From the NCBI GenBank assembly GCA_021780795.1, contig JAJXYA010000123.1, positions 1-12,623 on the forward strand: a stretch of DNA of 12,623 nucleotides, given 5' to 3'. Within the stretch, counting starts at the first letter, position 1. Every line of letters starts with the position of its first letter. The DNA comes from Bacillota bacterium. GTDB lineage: Bacteria; Bacillota_A; Clostridia; Clostridiales; Clostridiaceae. The translations under genes and the position numbers were made by a program. A model generated the notes under the pieces. It was not told the origin of the DNA, ran no database searches, and was given only the letters and a program-made list of their open reading frames with translations. Below, in pieces: positions 1-7,421 of this stretch.

Positions 1-37
1 TAATTCCCACTAACTCTATAGACTTTCTATGAATTAT

Positions 38-66
38 ACTATAAGATATATCTATGCTTTTGTCAA
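38..66 (-). promoter_or_regulatory. Sigma-A-type promoter reading out of the left edge
   Basis: On the minus strand a perfect -35 TTGACA (61-66) is followed after 17 bases by TATAGT (38-43), a 5/6 match to the -10 consensus. Its gene would start beyond position 1 and is not seen. Around the expected start point there is a small inverted repeat, ATAGA-ctt-TCTAT (18-30), which could be an operator or chance in AT-rich DNA. The feo terminator lies just upstream (97-149), so this promoter begins a separate unit. Confidence 0.6.
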
Positions 67-96
67 TAAAATTGTTCAAATATTATTAAACTTTAT

Positions 97-149
97 AAAT
101 AAAAATATCAAGCAGTTACTTTTTTTGTATCTGCTTGATATTTTTATTT
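97..149 (-). terminator. Bidirectional intrinsic terminator closing the feo operon
   Basis: A perfect 19-bp stem pairs 97-115 with 131-149 around a 15-nt loop. The stem has a GC-containing tip (ATCAAGCAG / CTGCTTGAT) and A/T-tract bases, so either strand presents a hairpin ending in a U-rich arm. It starts 20 bases after the stop codon of the last feo gene. No open frame of interest covers it. Confidence 0.8.
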
Positions 150-169
150 GTAAATTTGTATTTTAAAAT

Positions 170-334
170 TTATTTCTTTTGTACTTTGATTCCATGGCAT
201 GCATTTGCTGAAGAACATCCAGAGCAACCACAGCCACAACCACTTTCTCCACTTTTAACTTTTTTAACTTGCTTCACTATTACTAAAGCCATTAATCCCA
301 ATATAATACCGCCTATAATAATTGTTGCTACCAT
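170..334 (-). CDS. FeoB-associated Cys-rich membrane protein, 54 aa
   Basis: Translating the minus strand from the ATG at 334 gives 54 residues beginning MVATIIIGGIILGLMALVIV. This is one hydrophobic helix (about residues 3-20), then a basic stretch KQVKKVKSGE, then the cysteine cluster GCGCGCSGC with a later ACHG, ending in VQKK. That layout is typical of the FeoB_associated family (known from the family, not tested here), small proteins encoded next to feoB and thought to assist ferrous iron uptake at the membrane. A good ribosome site (AAGGAGTG, 342-348) sits 7 bases before the start. The gene lies 151 bases after feoB with no clear terminator between, so it is probably the last gene of the feo operon. 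The gap holds only a weak hairpin (363-369 with 385-391). The four- to five-cysteine cluster could bind iron; that is inference. Confidence 0.9.
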   Translation of the reverse strand: MVATIIIGGIILGLMALVIVKQVKKVKSGESGCGCGCSGCSSANACHGIKVQKK

Positions 335-485
335 AAATCTCACTCCTTTTTTTTAATGTAAGACATCTAAATATTAATTATTCATAGATGTAAAATTCAT
401 TTTGTATCTGACAAATAAGTAATTTTTATTTATTTCTTACAATCCACAAGCATTACTTACTTACTCTTCATATGATATTTATATT

Positions 486-2636
486 TTATTTTATATAACC
501 TAATTGACCATCTGCTTGTTTTTCATTGGAATTTCTTCCAGTAAATATAACTACAAAAACTATTGCAATTACTATTACTACTGAGCTTACTGCTCCAATT
601 AAACTTCCAGTTCCTAATACAAAACCACCAACTTGATTAATAACAAGTGCTACTAAATAAGCAGTTAATGTTTGGAATCCTATAGCTATCCATGTCCATT
701 TCCATGTTCCCATCTCACGTCGTATAGTACCTATTGCTGCGAAACAAGGAGCACAAAGCAGATTAAATGCCATAAATGCAAATGCACTAGCTGCTGTAAA
801 CATTGCTGCAACATTACCAGCAAGAGCTGGATCGTCTTGCGCAACATCTGCTATTCCAAATAAAACACCAAATGTACCAACAACATTTTCTTTTGCAACA
901 AGTCCAGTAACTGTTGCTACAGTTGCTTGCCAATTACCAAATCCAAGAGGCGTAAAAATAGGAGCTATAACATTTCCTAAATTTTCCAACATACTATCTC
1001 CTGCATCCACCATTTCTAGTGACCAATTAAATGATTGTAAGAACCATATTACACCACAAGATACAAATATGATTGTACCTGCTTTAATAATGAAAGCTTT
1101 TCCTCTTTCCCACATATGAATTAATACACTTTTAAAACTTGGAATATGATATTGTGGAAGTTCCATAACAAATGGTGCAGGATCTCCAGAAAATAATTTT
1201 GTTTTCTTTAATATAATTCCGCATACAATAATCATTATTATACCAAGGAAATAAGCTGACGGTGCTACCCAAGATGCTCCACCAAAAAGTGCTCCTGCAA
1301 TCAATGCAATGATTGGAAGTTTTGCACTACATGGAATAAATGTAGTTAACATGATTGTCATCTTTCTATCTCTATCATTTTCCATAGTACGAGTTGACAT
1401 AATTCCAGGAACTCCGCAACCTGAACTGATTAACATAGGAATAAAAGATTTACCTGAAAGACCGAACTTACGGAAAATTCTATCCATAATGAAAGCTACA
1501 CGTGACATATATCCACAGTCTTCAAGTATTGATAATAGTAAGAATAGAACCATGATTTGTGGAACGAAACCAAGAACTGCTCCAACCCCACCAATTATTC
1601 CATCTACTACTAATCCTTGCAACCAATCCGCAACATTTGCTGATATAAGCCAATTTGAAACATTAGTTTGTATTATTTGTCCAAATAACACATCGTTTGT
1701 CCAATCTGTTACTATAGTTCCAAGTGAACTTACTGCTATGTAATATACTCCAAACATAATAGCTGCAAAAATTGGGAGTGCTAAGAAACGATTTGTAACA
1801 ATTTTATCAATTTTATCAGAAGTTGTTTCTTTTCCTTTACTTTGCTTTTTGATAGTATTTGAAACAACATCTCCAATAAATGCGTATCGGTCTCCTGTAA
1901 CAATACTTTCACAATCATCATCAAGTTCAGTTTCATAATTTTTTATTATAACTTCAATTTCATCTAAAACAATTTTTGAAAGTTTTAACTTATCAATTAC
2001 ATTTTGATCTCGTTCAAAAAGTTTAATTGAAAGCCAACGTGTTTGCATTCCCTCATGTGGAATATTTTTTAAAATTACTTTCTCTATTTCTTCAAAAGCT
2101 TCTTTAGCCTCTTTAGAAAAAGTTAACATAAAATCTGGATTCTTTCTTACTTTTGCAACTTCAATTGCTTTTTCTGCTGCTGCTTTAACTCCATTCCCTT
2201 TAAGTGCTGATGTTTCAACTATTGGACATCCAAGAGTTTTAGATAATTTATTAATGTCAATTTTATCTCCATTTTTCTCTACAATATCCATCATATTAAG
2301 TGCTATAACCGTTGGAATTCCAAGTTCCAAGATTTGAGTTGTTAAATATAAATTTCTCTCAATGTTAGATGCATCAACTATATTAATTATTGCATCTGGT
2401 TTATCATTTATCATAAAATCACGTGTTACAACTTCCTCTAACGTATATGGTGATAAAGAATAAACGCCTGGTAAATCAACAATTTCAACATCTTTACTTC
2501 CTTTTAACTTACCACCCTTTTTTTCAACTGTTACCCCAGGCCAATTTCCAACGTATTGAGATGAACCTGTAAGTTCATTAAACATAGTTGTCTTTCCACA
2601 GTTAGGATTCCCCGCAAGACCTATTTTAATTGACAT
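486..2636 (-). CDS. feoB: Ferrous iron transport protein B (FeoB)
   Basis: FeoB is the inner-membrane Fe(II) uptake protein with a cytosolic GTPase-like domain. In the 716-residue form all five G motifs are visible: GNPNCGKTT (9-17), the G2 threonine in GVTVE (T36), DLPG (54-57), NMMD (114-117) and SALKG (143-147). A helical regulatory region follows to about 270, then a transmembrane part from about 283 to 698 with the conserved SSGCGVPG (C407), FIPCSAKLP (C436), VAKENVVGT (about 580-588) and CAPC (628-631). Length is in the normal bacterial range (E. coli about 773). Two in-frame ATGs are possible. The upstream one (2642) lies only one base from the GGAGG (2644-2648), while the one at 2636 has a normal 7-base spacing and gives the usual family start MSIKI, so 2636 is chosen. 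It follows feoA by 16 bases in an operon whose promoter carries Fur-like boxes. Confidence 0.97.
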   Translation of the reverse strand: MSIKIGLAGNPNCGKTTMFNELTGSSQYVGNWPGVTVEKKGGKLKGSKDVEIVDLPGVYSLSPYTLEEVVTRDFMINDKPDAIINIVDASNIERNLYLTTQILELGIPTVIALNMMDIVEKNGDKIDINKLSKTLGCPIVETSALKGNGVKAAAEKAIEVAKVRKNPDFMLTFSKEAKEAFEEIEKVILKNIPHEGMQTRWLSIKLFERDQNVIDKLKLSKIVLDEIEVIIKNYETELDDDCESIVTGDRYAFIGDVVSNTIKKQSKGKETTSDKIDKIVTNRFLALPIFAAIMFGVYYIAVSSLGTIVTDWTNDVLFGQIIQTNVSNWLISANVADWLQGLVVDGIIGGVGAVLGFVPQIMVLFLLLSILEDCGYMSRVAFIMDRIFRKFGLSGKSFIPMLISSGCGVPGIMSTRTMENDRDRKMTIMLTTFIPCSAKLPIIALIAGALFGGASWVAPSAYFLGIIMIIVCGIILKKTKLFSGDPAPFVMELPQYHIPSFKSVLIHMWERGKAFIIKAGTIIFVSCGVIWFLQSFNWSLEMVDAGDSMLENLGNVIAPIFTPLGFGNWQATVATVTGLVAKENVVGTFGVLFGIADVAQDDPALAGNVAAMFTAASAFAFMAFNLLCAPCFAAIGTIRREMGTWKWTWIAIGFQTLTAYLVALVINQVGGFVLGTGSLIGAVSSVVIVIAIVFVVIFTGRNSNEKQADGQLGYIK

Positions 2637-2652
2637 TTTCATTCCTCCTTTA

Positions 2653-2874
2653 TTACTCTACAACAATCATTTCTGCATCAGCTTTACGAAGTGATAATTC
2701 ATATCCACGAACTGTTACTTCTATTGGATCTCCAAGAGGTGCAACCTTACGCAAATAAATTTCACAACCTCTTGTAATACCCATATCCATGATACGTCTG
2801 CGAATAGCTCCTGCTCCATCAACCTTTATTACCCTAACAGTTTGTCCACATTTTATTTCTTTTAATGTGCTCAT
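2653..2874 (-). CDS. feoA: FeoA family protein (second in operon)
   Basis: This 73-residue protein is a small SH3-like FeoA, a cytosolic partner of FeoB. The core shows the family pattern: GQTVRVIKVDG, then a basic helix IRRRIMDMGITRGCEIYL, then APLGDPIEVTVRGYELSLRKADAEMIVVE. The G-DPI-V--RG--LSLR signature is characteristic. Ribosome site GGAGGC lies about 8 bases before the ATG. The gene is 11 bases downstream of another feoA and 16 bases upstream of feoB, so all are translated from one message. Of the two FeoA copies this one is the more canonical by sequence. A direct role in tuning FeoB is established for the family in general; the split of labour between the two copies is unknown. Confidence 0.95.
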   Translation of the reverse strand: MSTLKEIKCGQTVRVIKVDGAGAIRRRIMDMGITRGCEIYLRKVAPLGDPIEVTVRGYELSLRKADAEMIVVE

Positions 2875-2885
2875 TAATATGCCTC

Positions 2886-3095
2886 CTATACTATTATTCG
2901 ACTTGCCATTCCTTTATTTAGTGCAATCCTACTATCCTTAACATTTATAATAAGATTTCCCCCAAGTTCAGAAATAATTCTAACATTCTCTCCAACAACA
3001 AAACCCAAGCTATTTAGAAATCTTTTTGTTTCATCATTTCCAGTTATCTTTTTAATATTCATTTCATTTCCTTTAGTTGCTAATATTAACGGCAT
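2886..3095 (-). CDS. feoA: FeoA family protein (first in operon)
   Basis: This 69-residue protein belongs to the FeoA family but is divergent from its neighbour: MPLILATKGNEMNIKKITG, then ETKRFLNSLGFVVGENVRIIS (the family helix and turn), then GGNLIINVKDSRIALNKGMASRIIV. It lacks the DPI-V-GYELSLR version of the signature and has NLIINVKDSRIAL in its place. Two FeoA proteins in front of FeoB is a common clostridial arrangement. The ATG at 3095 has an ideal ribosome site (AAGGAGG, spacing 8). It is the first gene after the Fur-like promoter and sits right after the leader palindrome at 3113-3181. Confidence 0.93.
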   Translation of the reverse strand: MPLILATKGNEMNIKKITGNDETKRFLNSLGFVVGENVRIISELGGNLIINVKDSRIALNKGMASRIIV

Positions 3096-3112
3096 ATATA
3101 CTTCCTCCTTAA

Positions 3113-3181
3113 ACTGACTTTTGCAAAATATATAAATTTTAATATTAGTATAATATTAAAATTTATATATTTTGAATCAGT
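3113..3181 (-). repeat. Long AT-rich inverted repeat in the feo leader
   Basis: A perfect 24-bp inverted repeat pairs 3124-3147 with 3151-3174, with only GTA between the arms. After a short unpaired stretch it is extended by ACTGA (3113-3117) with TCAGT (3177-3181). In the transcript it would form one long hairpin ending 4 bases before the AAGGAGG ribosome site of the first feoA. No long T-run follows, so it is not a simple terminator. It could be an mRNA stability element, a translation-control structure, or a DNA palindrome bound by a dimeric protein; the sequence does not decide. Confidence 0.85.
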
Positions 3182-3219
3182 ATAGCTTTTTTTAATTTAA
3201 ATTAAAAACGTTATTCAAT

Positions 3220-3234
3220 TGATAATGATTTTAA
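3220..3234 (-). promoter_or_regulatory. Fur-box-like site 2, downstream of the feo promoter
   Basis: TGATAAT-G-ATTTTAA fits the 7-1-7 Fur pattern (TGATAAT-n-ATTATCA). The left half is perfect and the right half matches at 5 of 7. It lies in the region transcribed just after the predicted start. A 19-base stretch here (3214-3232) matches 18 of 19 bases of the stretch at 3272-3290 in site 1, in the same orientation and 58 bases away. Confidence 0.6.
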
Positions 3235-3254
3235 TTAACCATGTAACATTATTT

Positions 3255-3283
3255 ATAATAGCATAAAACTTTTCAATTGAAAA
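3255..3283 (-). promoter_or_regulatory. feoA: Predicted promoter of the feoA-feoA-feoB operon
   Basis: On the minus strand an extended -10, TGC-TATTAT (TATTAT 3255-3260), lies 17 bases after TTTTCA (3278-3283), a 4/6 match to the -35 consensus. The -35 lies inside Fur-like box 1, so bound Fur would block polymerase. The leader to the first ATG would be about 150 bases. No better -10/-35 pair was seen upstream of feoA. Confidence 0.5.
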
Positions 3284-3294
3284 TGATTTTCAAT
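3276..3294 (-). promoter_or_regulatory. Fur-box-like operator 1, perfect 9-1-9 palindrome
   Basis: ATTGAAAAT-G-ATTTTCAAT is a perfect 19-bp palindrome. Its core TGAAAAT-G-ATTTTCA differs from the classical Fur 7-1-7 consensus by one base per half. It covers the -35 of the predicted feo promoter. Fur-iron repression of feo genes is well established; Fur as the actual binder here is inference from site and context. Confidence 0.75.
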
Positions 3295-3387
3295 ATATTT
3301 TAAAATAAATATTGATTTTATAATTTTAACGTTATATTTTTATGGAACTTGTTCTTCATCATCCGTTATCAACTTTTTAATTATAAA

Positions 3388-3436
3388 AAAAGAGAACATA
3401 TACCTACTCCATAGAAGGAAGTATATGTTCTCTTTT
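3388..3436 (-). terminator. Intrinsic terminator after icd
   Basis: A perfect 16-bp stem pairs 3388-3403 with 3421-3436 (AGAGAACATATAC arm) around a 17-nt loop, and is followed on the minus strand by a run of six Ts (3390-3385 region). It begins 36 bases after the icd stop. The stretch between it and feoA (3096-3387) holds only the feo leader, promoter and Fur-like sites. Confidence 0.85.
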
Positions 3437-3471
3437 ATTTTTATACAAATAATTAATGTTTTATATTAAAT

Positions 3472-4680
3472 TTAAAGAATTTCTTCTAATGTTTTTCTAA
3501 TAGCTTTAATAAAATCAAAAGTATTTAGTGTTTGAATATTATCATGTTCTGCTATTAATGCTAAGTCTTTAGTCATAGCACCATCTTCAATTGTTTTGAT
3601 TGAAGCCTTTTCCAATTTATTTGCAAATTCAACTAGTGCAGTATTATTGTCTAGTTCTCCTCTTTTTCTTAAAGCCCCAGACCATGCAAATATTGTTGCT
3701 ATTGAATTTGTTGATGTTTCTTCGCCTTTTAAGTGTTTATAGTAATGTTGTTGAACAGTACCATGAGCCGCTTCATATTCATAATTTCCTTCTGGTGAAA
3801 CTAAAACTGAAGTCATCATTGCAAGCGAACCAAATGCTGTAGCTACCATGTCACTCATTACATCTCCGTCATAGTTTTTACAAGCCCATATCATTCCACC
3901 TTCTGATTTAACTACTCTTGCCACAACATCATCAATTAATGTATAGAAGTACTCAATTCCGGCTTCATCAAACTTAGTTTTATATTCGTTATCAAAAATT
4001 TCTTGGAATATGTCTTTAAAAGTATGATCATATTTCTTTGAAATTGTATCCTTAGTTGCAAACCATAAATCTTGTTTTGTATCCAGTGCAAAGTTAAAGC
4101 AACTTTTAGCAAAGCTTCCTATAGAGTTATTAAGGTTATGCATTCCCATAACAACACCATCTCCAGCAAAATTATGTACTAATTCTCTTTTTTCTTCTCC
4201 ATTTTCACAAGTAAATACTAACTCACACTTGCCTTTTCCTTCTATTTTCATTTCTACATTTCTATATATATCCCCATAAGCATGTCTTGCTATTGTAATA
4301 GGCTTCTTCCATGTTCTAACGTATGGTTTTACTGGTTCTACTGTAATTGGAGCTCTAAATACTGTGCCATCCAAGATTGCTCTTATAGTTCCATTCGGAC
4401 TTTTCCACATTTCTTTCAAATCATATTCTTTCATTCTTGCGCCATTAGGAGTAATAGTTGCACATTTCACCCCTACTTTGTATTTTTTAATAGCTTCTGC
4501 AGAATCTACAGTAACTTTATCATTAGTTTCATTTCTGTATTCTAATCCAAGATCATAATATTCTGTATTTAATTCAATAAATGGATTTAATAATTCCTCT
4601 TTTATTGCACCCCAAATGATTCTTGTCATTTCGTCTCCATCCATTTCAACTAATGGAGTCGACATTTTAATTTTTTCCAT
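3472..4680 (-). CDS. icd: Isocitrate dehydrogenase, homodimeric eukaryote-like type (probably NADP-dependent)
   Basis: The 402-residue protein oxidatively decarboxylates isocitrate to 2-oxoglutarate. It aligns by eye along its whole length with human cytosolic IDH1, not with E. coli Icd. Substrate and metal residues are present: SPNGTIR (94-100), R109, R132 in ARHAYGD, Y139, K210, D250 in LIDD, and D273/D277 in YDGDVMSD. In the cofactor site, human R314 is replaced by Q311 (HGTVQQH, 306-312) and human Q257 by R255 (VVARVVKS), while the equivalents of K260 and H315 are kept (K258, H312). NADP use is typical for the family, but this change leaves the cofactor open. The ATG at 4680 has AGGAGG at 8 bases; Met6 lacks such spacing. 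It has its own promoter and terminator. Beside glnN and gltBD its likely job is supplying 2-oxoglutarate for glutamate synthesis. Confidence 0.95.
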   Translation of the reverse strand: MEKIKMSTPLVEMDGDEMTRIIWGAIKEELLNPFIELNTEYYDLGLEYRNETNDKVTVDSAEAIKKYKVGVKCATITPNGARMKEYDLKEMWKSPNGTIRAILDGTVFRAPITVEPVKPYVRTWKKPITIARHAYGDIYRNVEMKIEGKGKCELVFTCENGEEKRELVHNFAGDGVVMGMHNLNNSIGSFAKSCFNFALDTKQDLWFATKDTISKKYDHTFKDIFQEIFDNEYKTKFDEAGIEYFYTLIDDVVARVVKSEGGMIWACKNYDGDVMSDMVATAFGSLAMMTSVLVSPEGNYEYEAAHGTVQQHYYKHLKGEETSTNSIATIFAWSGALRKRGELDNNTALVEFANKLEKASIKTIEDGAMTKDLALIAEHDNIQTLNTFDFIKAIRKTLEEIL

Positions 4681-4729
4681 ATTTATTGCCTCCTATATTG
4701 CTTATATTTACTTTAATTTTCTCTAAACA

Positions 4730-4758
4730 ATTATACAATATTGCTGACTTTTTATCAA
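4730..4758 (-). promoter_or_regulatory. icd: Sigma-A promoter of icd
   Basis: On the minus strand TTGATA (4753-4758, 5/6 to the -35 consensus) is spaced 17 bases from a perfect TATAAT (4730-4735). The leader to the icd ATG would be about 40 bases. It sits directly downstream of the glnN terminator, so icd can be controlled apart from glnN. Confidence 0.8.
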
Positions 4759-4800
4759 TTTCTAACAATTCTAATGTTTTACCAACATATTTGCAAAAAA

Positions 4801-4832
4801 AATGGAGAACTTCATTTCTGAAGTTCTCCATT
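4801..4832 (-). terminator. Intrinsic terminator after glutamine synthetase
   Basis: A perfect 14-bp stem pairs 4801-4814 (AATGGAGAACTTCA) with 4819-4832 around a 4-nt loop, and is followed on the minus strand by a run of eight Ts. It is about 90 bases past the glnN stop and is the cleanest terminator in the window. Confidence 0.93.
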
Positions 4833-4923
4833 CTATTTTTTATCACAGTTTTAGTCATATGAAGGAAAATAATACGTCATTTACTAGTATACTAACTTAT
4901 TATTTTCTGGAATATGATTTATA

Positions 4924-7017
4924 CTAAATGTTGAATAACATATCTCCATAAGTTGGTAGTGGCCAGAATTCTTCATCAACTATAGTTTCAAGTTTATCAG
5001 CATCTTCTCTTAAAGTATTCATTTGTTCGAATACTTCGTATCTGTACATCATTCCTAAATCAAATATATCACCTTGGAAGTTGTCTGCTTTTTCAACTGC
5101 TTTTTCAAGAAGTATTACATTTTTATTTAATGAAGCTATCAATGTTGAAACTTCAGTTAATAATTCAGTTTGAACTGATATATCTGCATTTATTCCAGTA
5201 GCTTTTATAGTGTTTATTGATTCTGCAACACTTGTAGCAAACTGAATTACAGCAGGTATGATTTGACGTTTTGCCATTTCAATTGTTGTTAATGCTTCTA
5301 TATTTATAATCTTATTATAGTTTTCAAGAGTAATTTCATAACGAGATGTTGATTCTACTTTAGTTAAAACTCCATGTTTTTCTAATACAGCTTGATTCTT
5401 TTCAGAAATCATAGCTTTAGCAGATTCTACAGTAGATTTAATATTTGGAAGTCCTCTTCTTTCAGCTTCAGCAACCCATTCATCTGAATATCCATTTCCA
5501 TTAAATATTATTCTCTTATGAGATTTAACAATATTAGTTAAGATTGATTGTATTTCAGCATTTAAATCAGAAGCCTTTTCAAGTTTATCTGCAATTTCAG
5601 ATAAAGTTTCAGCAACTATTGTATTTAAAACGAAATTACAACCAGAAATTGAAGCTGAAGATGGAACCATTCTAAACTCAAACTTATTTCCTGTGAATGC
5701 AAATGGAGAAGTTCTGTTTCTGTCAGTTGCATCTTTTGGAAGAGGAGGTAATGTATTTACTCCAATAGTTAACTCACTTGAAGATTTAGAACTTGTAGCT
5801 GCACCTTTTTCAATTTGTTCTAATACATCTTCTAATTGATCTCCTAAGAACATAGAAATTATAGCTGGAGGAGCTTCATTAGCACCTAAACGATGATCAT
5901 TTCCAGCATTAGCAGCTGATACTCTTAATAAATCTGGATATTCATCAACAGCCTTTATTATAGCACAAAGGAATAAAAGGAATTGTTGATTTTCATGTGG
6001 AGATTTACCTGGTTCAAGAAGATTCATTCCATCATCAGTACCCAGTGACCAGTTGTTATGCTTACCTGATCCGTTTACTCCAGCAAATGGTTTTTCATGA
6101 AGTAAACAATATAAATCGTGTTTTGAAGCAACTTTCTTCATTATTTCCATTGTAAGTTGGTTATGGTCAGTTGATATATTTGTTGTACTAAATATAGGAG
6201 CTAATTCATGTTGAGCAGGAGCAACTTCATTATGCTTAGTTTTAGCTAATATTCCAAGTTTCCAAAGTTCTTCATCTAACTCTTTCATGAAATCAGAAAC
6301 TCTTTTTGTTAATGCTCCGAAGTAATGATCTTCAAGTTCTTGACCTTTTGAAGGTTTTGCTCCAAATAATGTTCTTCCAGTTAATATAAGGTCTTTACGA
6401 GCATCATACATTTTTTTATCAATTAAGAAATATTCTTGTTCAGGACCTACAGTTGTAGTAACTTTTTGAGTAGTAGTATTTCCTAGTGCTCTTAAAACAC
6501 GTAGAGCTTGCCCAGATATCGCTTCCATTGAACGTAATAATGGAGTTTTCTTATCTAAAGCTTCTCCGTTATAAGAACAGAATGCAGTTGGTATGCATAA
6601 AGAATCATCTTTAATAAATGCTGGTGAAGTACAATCCCATGCAGTATATCCTCTAGCTTCAAAAGTAACTCTTAGTCCACCTGAAGGGAAAGAAGATGCA
6701 TCAGGTTCACCTTTAATTAATTCTTTACCTGAAAATTCTAATAATACGCTCCCGTCTGAAGTCGGGTTTATAAAAGAATCATGTTTTTCAGCAGTAATTC
6801 CAGTCATTGGTTGGAACCAGTGAGTAAAGTGAGTAGCACCTTTTTCAACAGCCCAATCTTTCATTGCAGATGCAACAATATCTGCAACCTCTGGTTCAAG
6901 AGCAGTTCCTTTTTCAATTGTCTTTTTTAAAGCTTTATAAGTAGCCTTTGGAAGACGTTCTTTCATTACAGAATCATTAAATACATTTGAAGCAAAAATT
7001 TCATTGATTTTATTCAT
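4924..7017 (-). CDS. glnN: Glutamine synthetase, type III (GSIII)
   Basis: The 697-residue protein makes glutamine from glutamate, ammonia and ATP. Its length (type I enzymes are about 450, type III about 700) and motifs mark it as type III. The family N-terminal region runs to about residue 150. The catalytic core has [10 protein letters not shown] (191-200, metal-binding Glu), [14 protein letters not shown] (263-276), [18 protein letters not shown] (309-326, with the substrate-loop GSGKH) and [17 protein letters not shown] (433-450). A C-terminal helical region follows. The type I adenylylation-site motif was not seen. AAAGGGG lies about 9 bases before the ATG. It has a near-consensus promoter about 320 bases upstream and a leader with a terminator and overlapping hairpin, suggesting control by premature termination. 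It is flanked by gltBD and icd, the other parts of the GS-GOGAT route. No other glutamine synthetase lies in the window, so whether this is the main one is unknown. Confidence 0.96.
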   Translation of the reverse strand: MNKINEIFASNVFNDSVMKERLPKATYKALKKTIEKGTALEPEVADIVASAMKDWAVEKGATHFTHWFQPMTGITAEKHDSFINPTSDGSVLLEFSGKELIKGEPDASSFPSGGLRVTFEARGYTAWDCTSPAFIKDDSLCIPTAFCSYNGEALDKKTPLLRSMEAISGQALRVLRALGNTTTQKVTTTVGPEQEYFLIDKKMYDARKDLILTGRTLFGAKPSKGQELEDHYFGALTKRVSDFMKELDEELWKLGILAKTKHNEVAPAQHELAPIFSTTNISTDHNQLTMEIMKKVASKHDLYCLLHEKPFAGVNGSGKHNNWSLGTDDGMNLLEPGKSPHENQQFLLFLCAIIKAVDEYPDLLRVSAANAGNDHRLGANEAPPAIISMFLGDQLEDVLEQIEKGAATSSKSSSELTIGVNTLPPLPKDATDRNRTSPFAFTGNKFEFRMVPSSASISGCNFVLNTIVAETLSEIADKLEKASDLNAEIQSILTNIVKSHKRIIFNGNGYSDEWVAEAERRGLPNIKSTVESAKAMISEKNQAVLEKHGVLTKVESTSRYEITLENYNKIINIEALTTIEMAKRQIIPAVIQFATSVAESINTIKATGINADISVQTELLTEVSTLIASLNKNVILLEKAVEKADNFQGDIFDLGMMYRYEVFEQMNTLREDADKLETIVDEEFWPLPTYGDMLFNI

Positions 7018-7193
7018 TAATAAGATCCCCTTTCAGATATACAATATTATTTAAATTGTTATTAACTAAATACAATAATTAGTAATTTAATAAAATTTTT
7101 AGATTATAAATATTACATAATGAATTAAAAACATAGACTGAATTAATAAATAAATTTCCTATTAAATCTACATTTGGAATAAAATGCATATTT
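7018..7193 (-). other. glnN-proximal leader, AT-rich, with a possible second promoter
   Basis: These 176 bases between the leader terminator and the glnN start hold no credible gene. A perfect TATAAT (7103-7108 on the minus strand) could be the -10 of a second promoter, but the sequence 17 bases upstream (TTTTTA) is a poor -35. If active it would bypass the leader terminator. The ribosome site lies at the left end. Confidence 0.3.
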
Positions 7194-7235
7194 AAAAAAT
7201 AAAAAGCTAAAGAAATATATTAATATTCTCTAGCT
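7194..7235 (-). terminator. Intrinsic terminator inside the glnN leader
   Basis: On the minus strand AGCTA (7235-7231) pairs with TAGCT (7209-7205). Inside, after one mismatch, AGAA/TTCT and TAT/ATA continue the stem, and TTTT-A-TTTTTT follows. It lies about 105 bases after the predicted glnN start point and about 185 bases after the stop of the small upstream gene. It could end that gene's message, attenuate glnN, or both. The overlap with the hairpin at 7229-7246 favours attenuation. Confidence 0.7.
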
Positions 7236-7246
7236 CCATTGCTAAA
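7229..7246 (-). promoter_or_regulatory. ANTAR-target-like hexaloop hairpin overlapping the glnN leader terminator
   Basis: On the minus strand TTTAGC (7246-7241) and GCTAGA (7234-7229) form a 6-bp stem (one U-G pair) closing the six-base loop AATGGA, with A at loop position 1 and G at position 4, the pattern known for RNA targets of ANTAR-domain antiterminators. The 3' arm is also the 5' arm of the terminator at 7194-7235, so the two folds exclude each other. A second AATGGG hexamer (7303-7308) lies upstream, closed by only three A-T pairs but enclosed by GACTAT (7318-7323) with ATAGTC (7284-7289). No ANTAR protein gene is in the window. Confidence 0.5.
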
Positions 7247-7340
7247 AATTTTATTTAATTAATAAATTAAACCTAATTCTTCTGACTATTACTAAAATAT
7301 TTCCCATTAAAACTGTCATAGTCTTAAATACGATAGATTA

Positions 7341-7369
7341 ATTATACTATATTGTTAAATATTTTTCAA
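7341..7369 (-). promoter_or_regulatory. glnN: Sigma-A promoter of glnN
   Basis: On the minus strand TTGAAA (7364-7369, 5/6) is spaced 17 bases from a perfect TATAAT (7341-7346). Transcription would begin near 7334, giving a leader of about 315 bases before the glnN ATG. The whole 7018-7421 gap is thus promoter plus leader. Confidence 0.75.
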
Positions 7370-7421
7370 TACTCAAATTGGATTTTGATTGCTCAATTAA
7401 AAGTTAATATACAGATTAAGA

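Noticed and set aside
135..356. A 73-codon plus-strand frame
   Set aside because: It lies antisense to the FeoB-associated gene and its ribosome site; its Pro/Gln-rich and low-complexity translation is a shadow of the Cys-rich coding region.
363..391. Hairpin between feoB and the FeoB-associated gene as a terminator
   Set aside because: The stem is only 7 bp with a 15-nt loop and no T-run follows on the minus strand, so read-through is more likely.
1309..1743. A 144-codon plus-strand frame inside feoB
   Set aside because: It is antisense to the conserved FeoB transmembrane region, with no ribosome site or protein family pattern.
2637..2642. Upstream ATG for feoB (two extra residues)
   Set aside because: Only one base separates it from GGAGG, too close for initiation; the next ATG has normal spacing and the usual family N-terminus.
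4667..4858. A 63-codon minus-strand frame just upstream of and overlapping icd
   Set aside because: It contains the perfect glnN terminator hairpin, the icd promoter and the icd ribosome site, overlaps the icd start and has no recognisable protein pattern.
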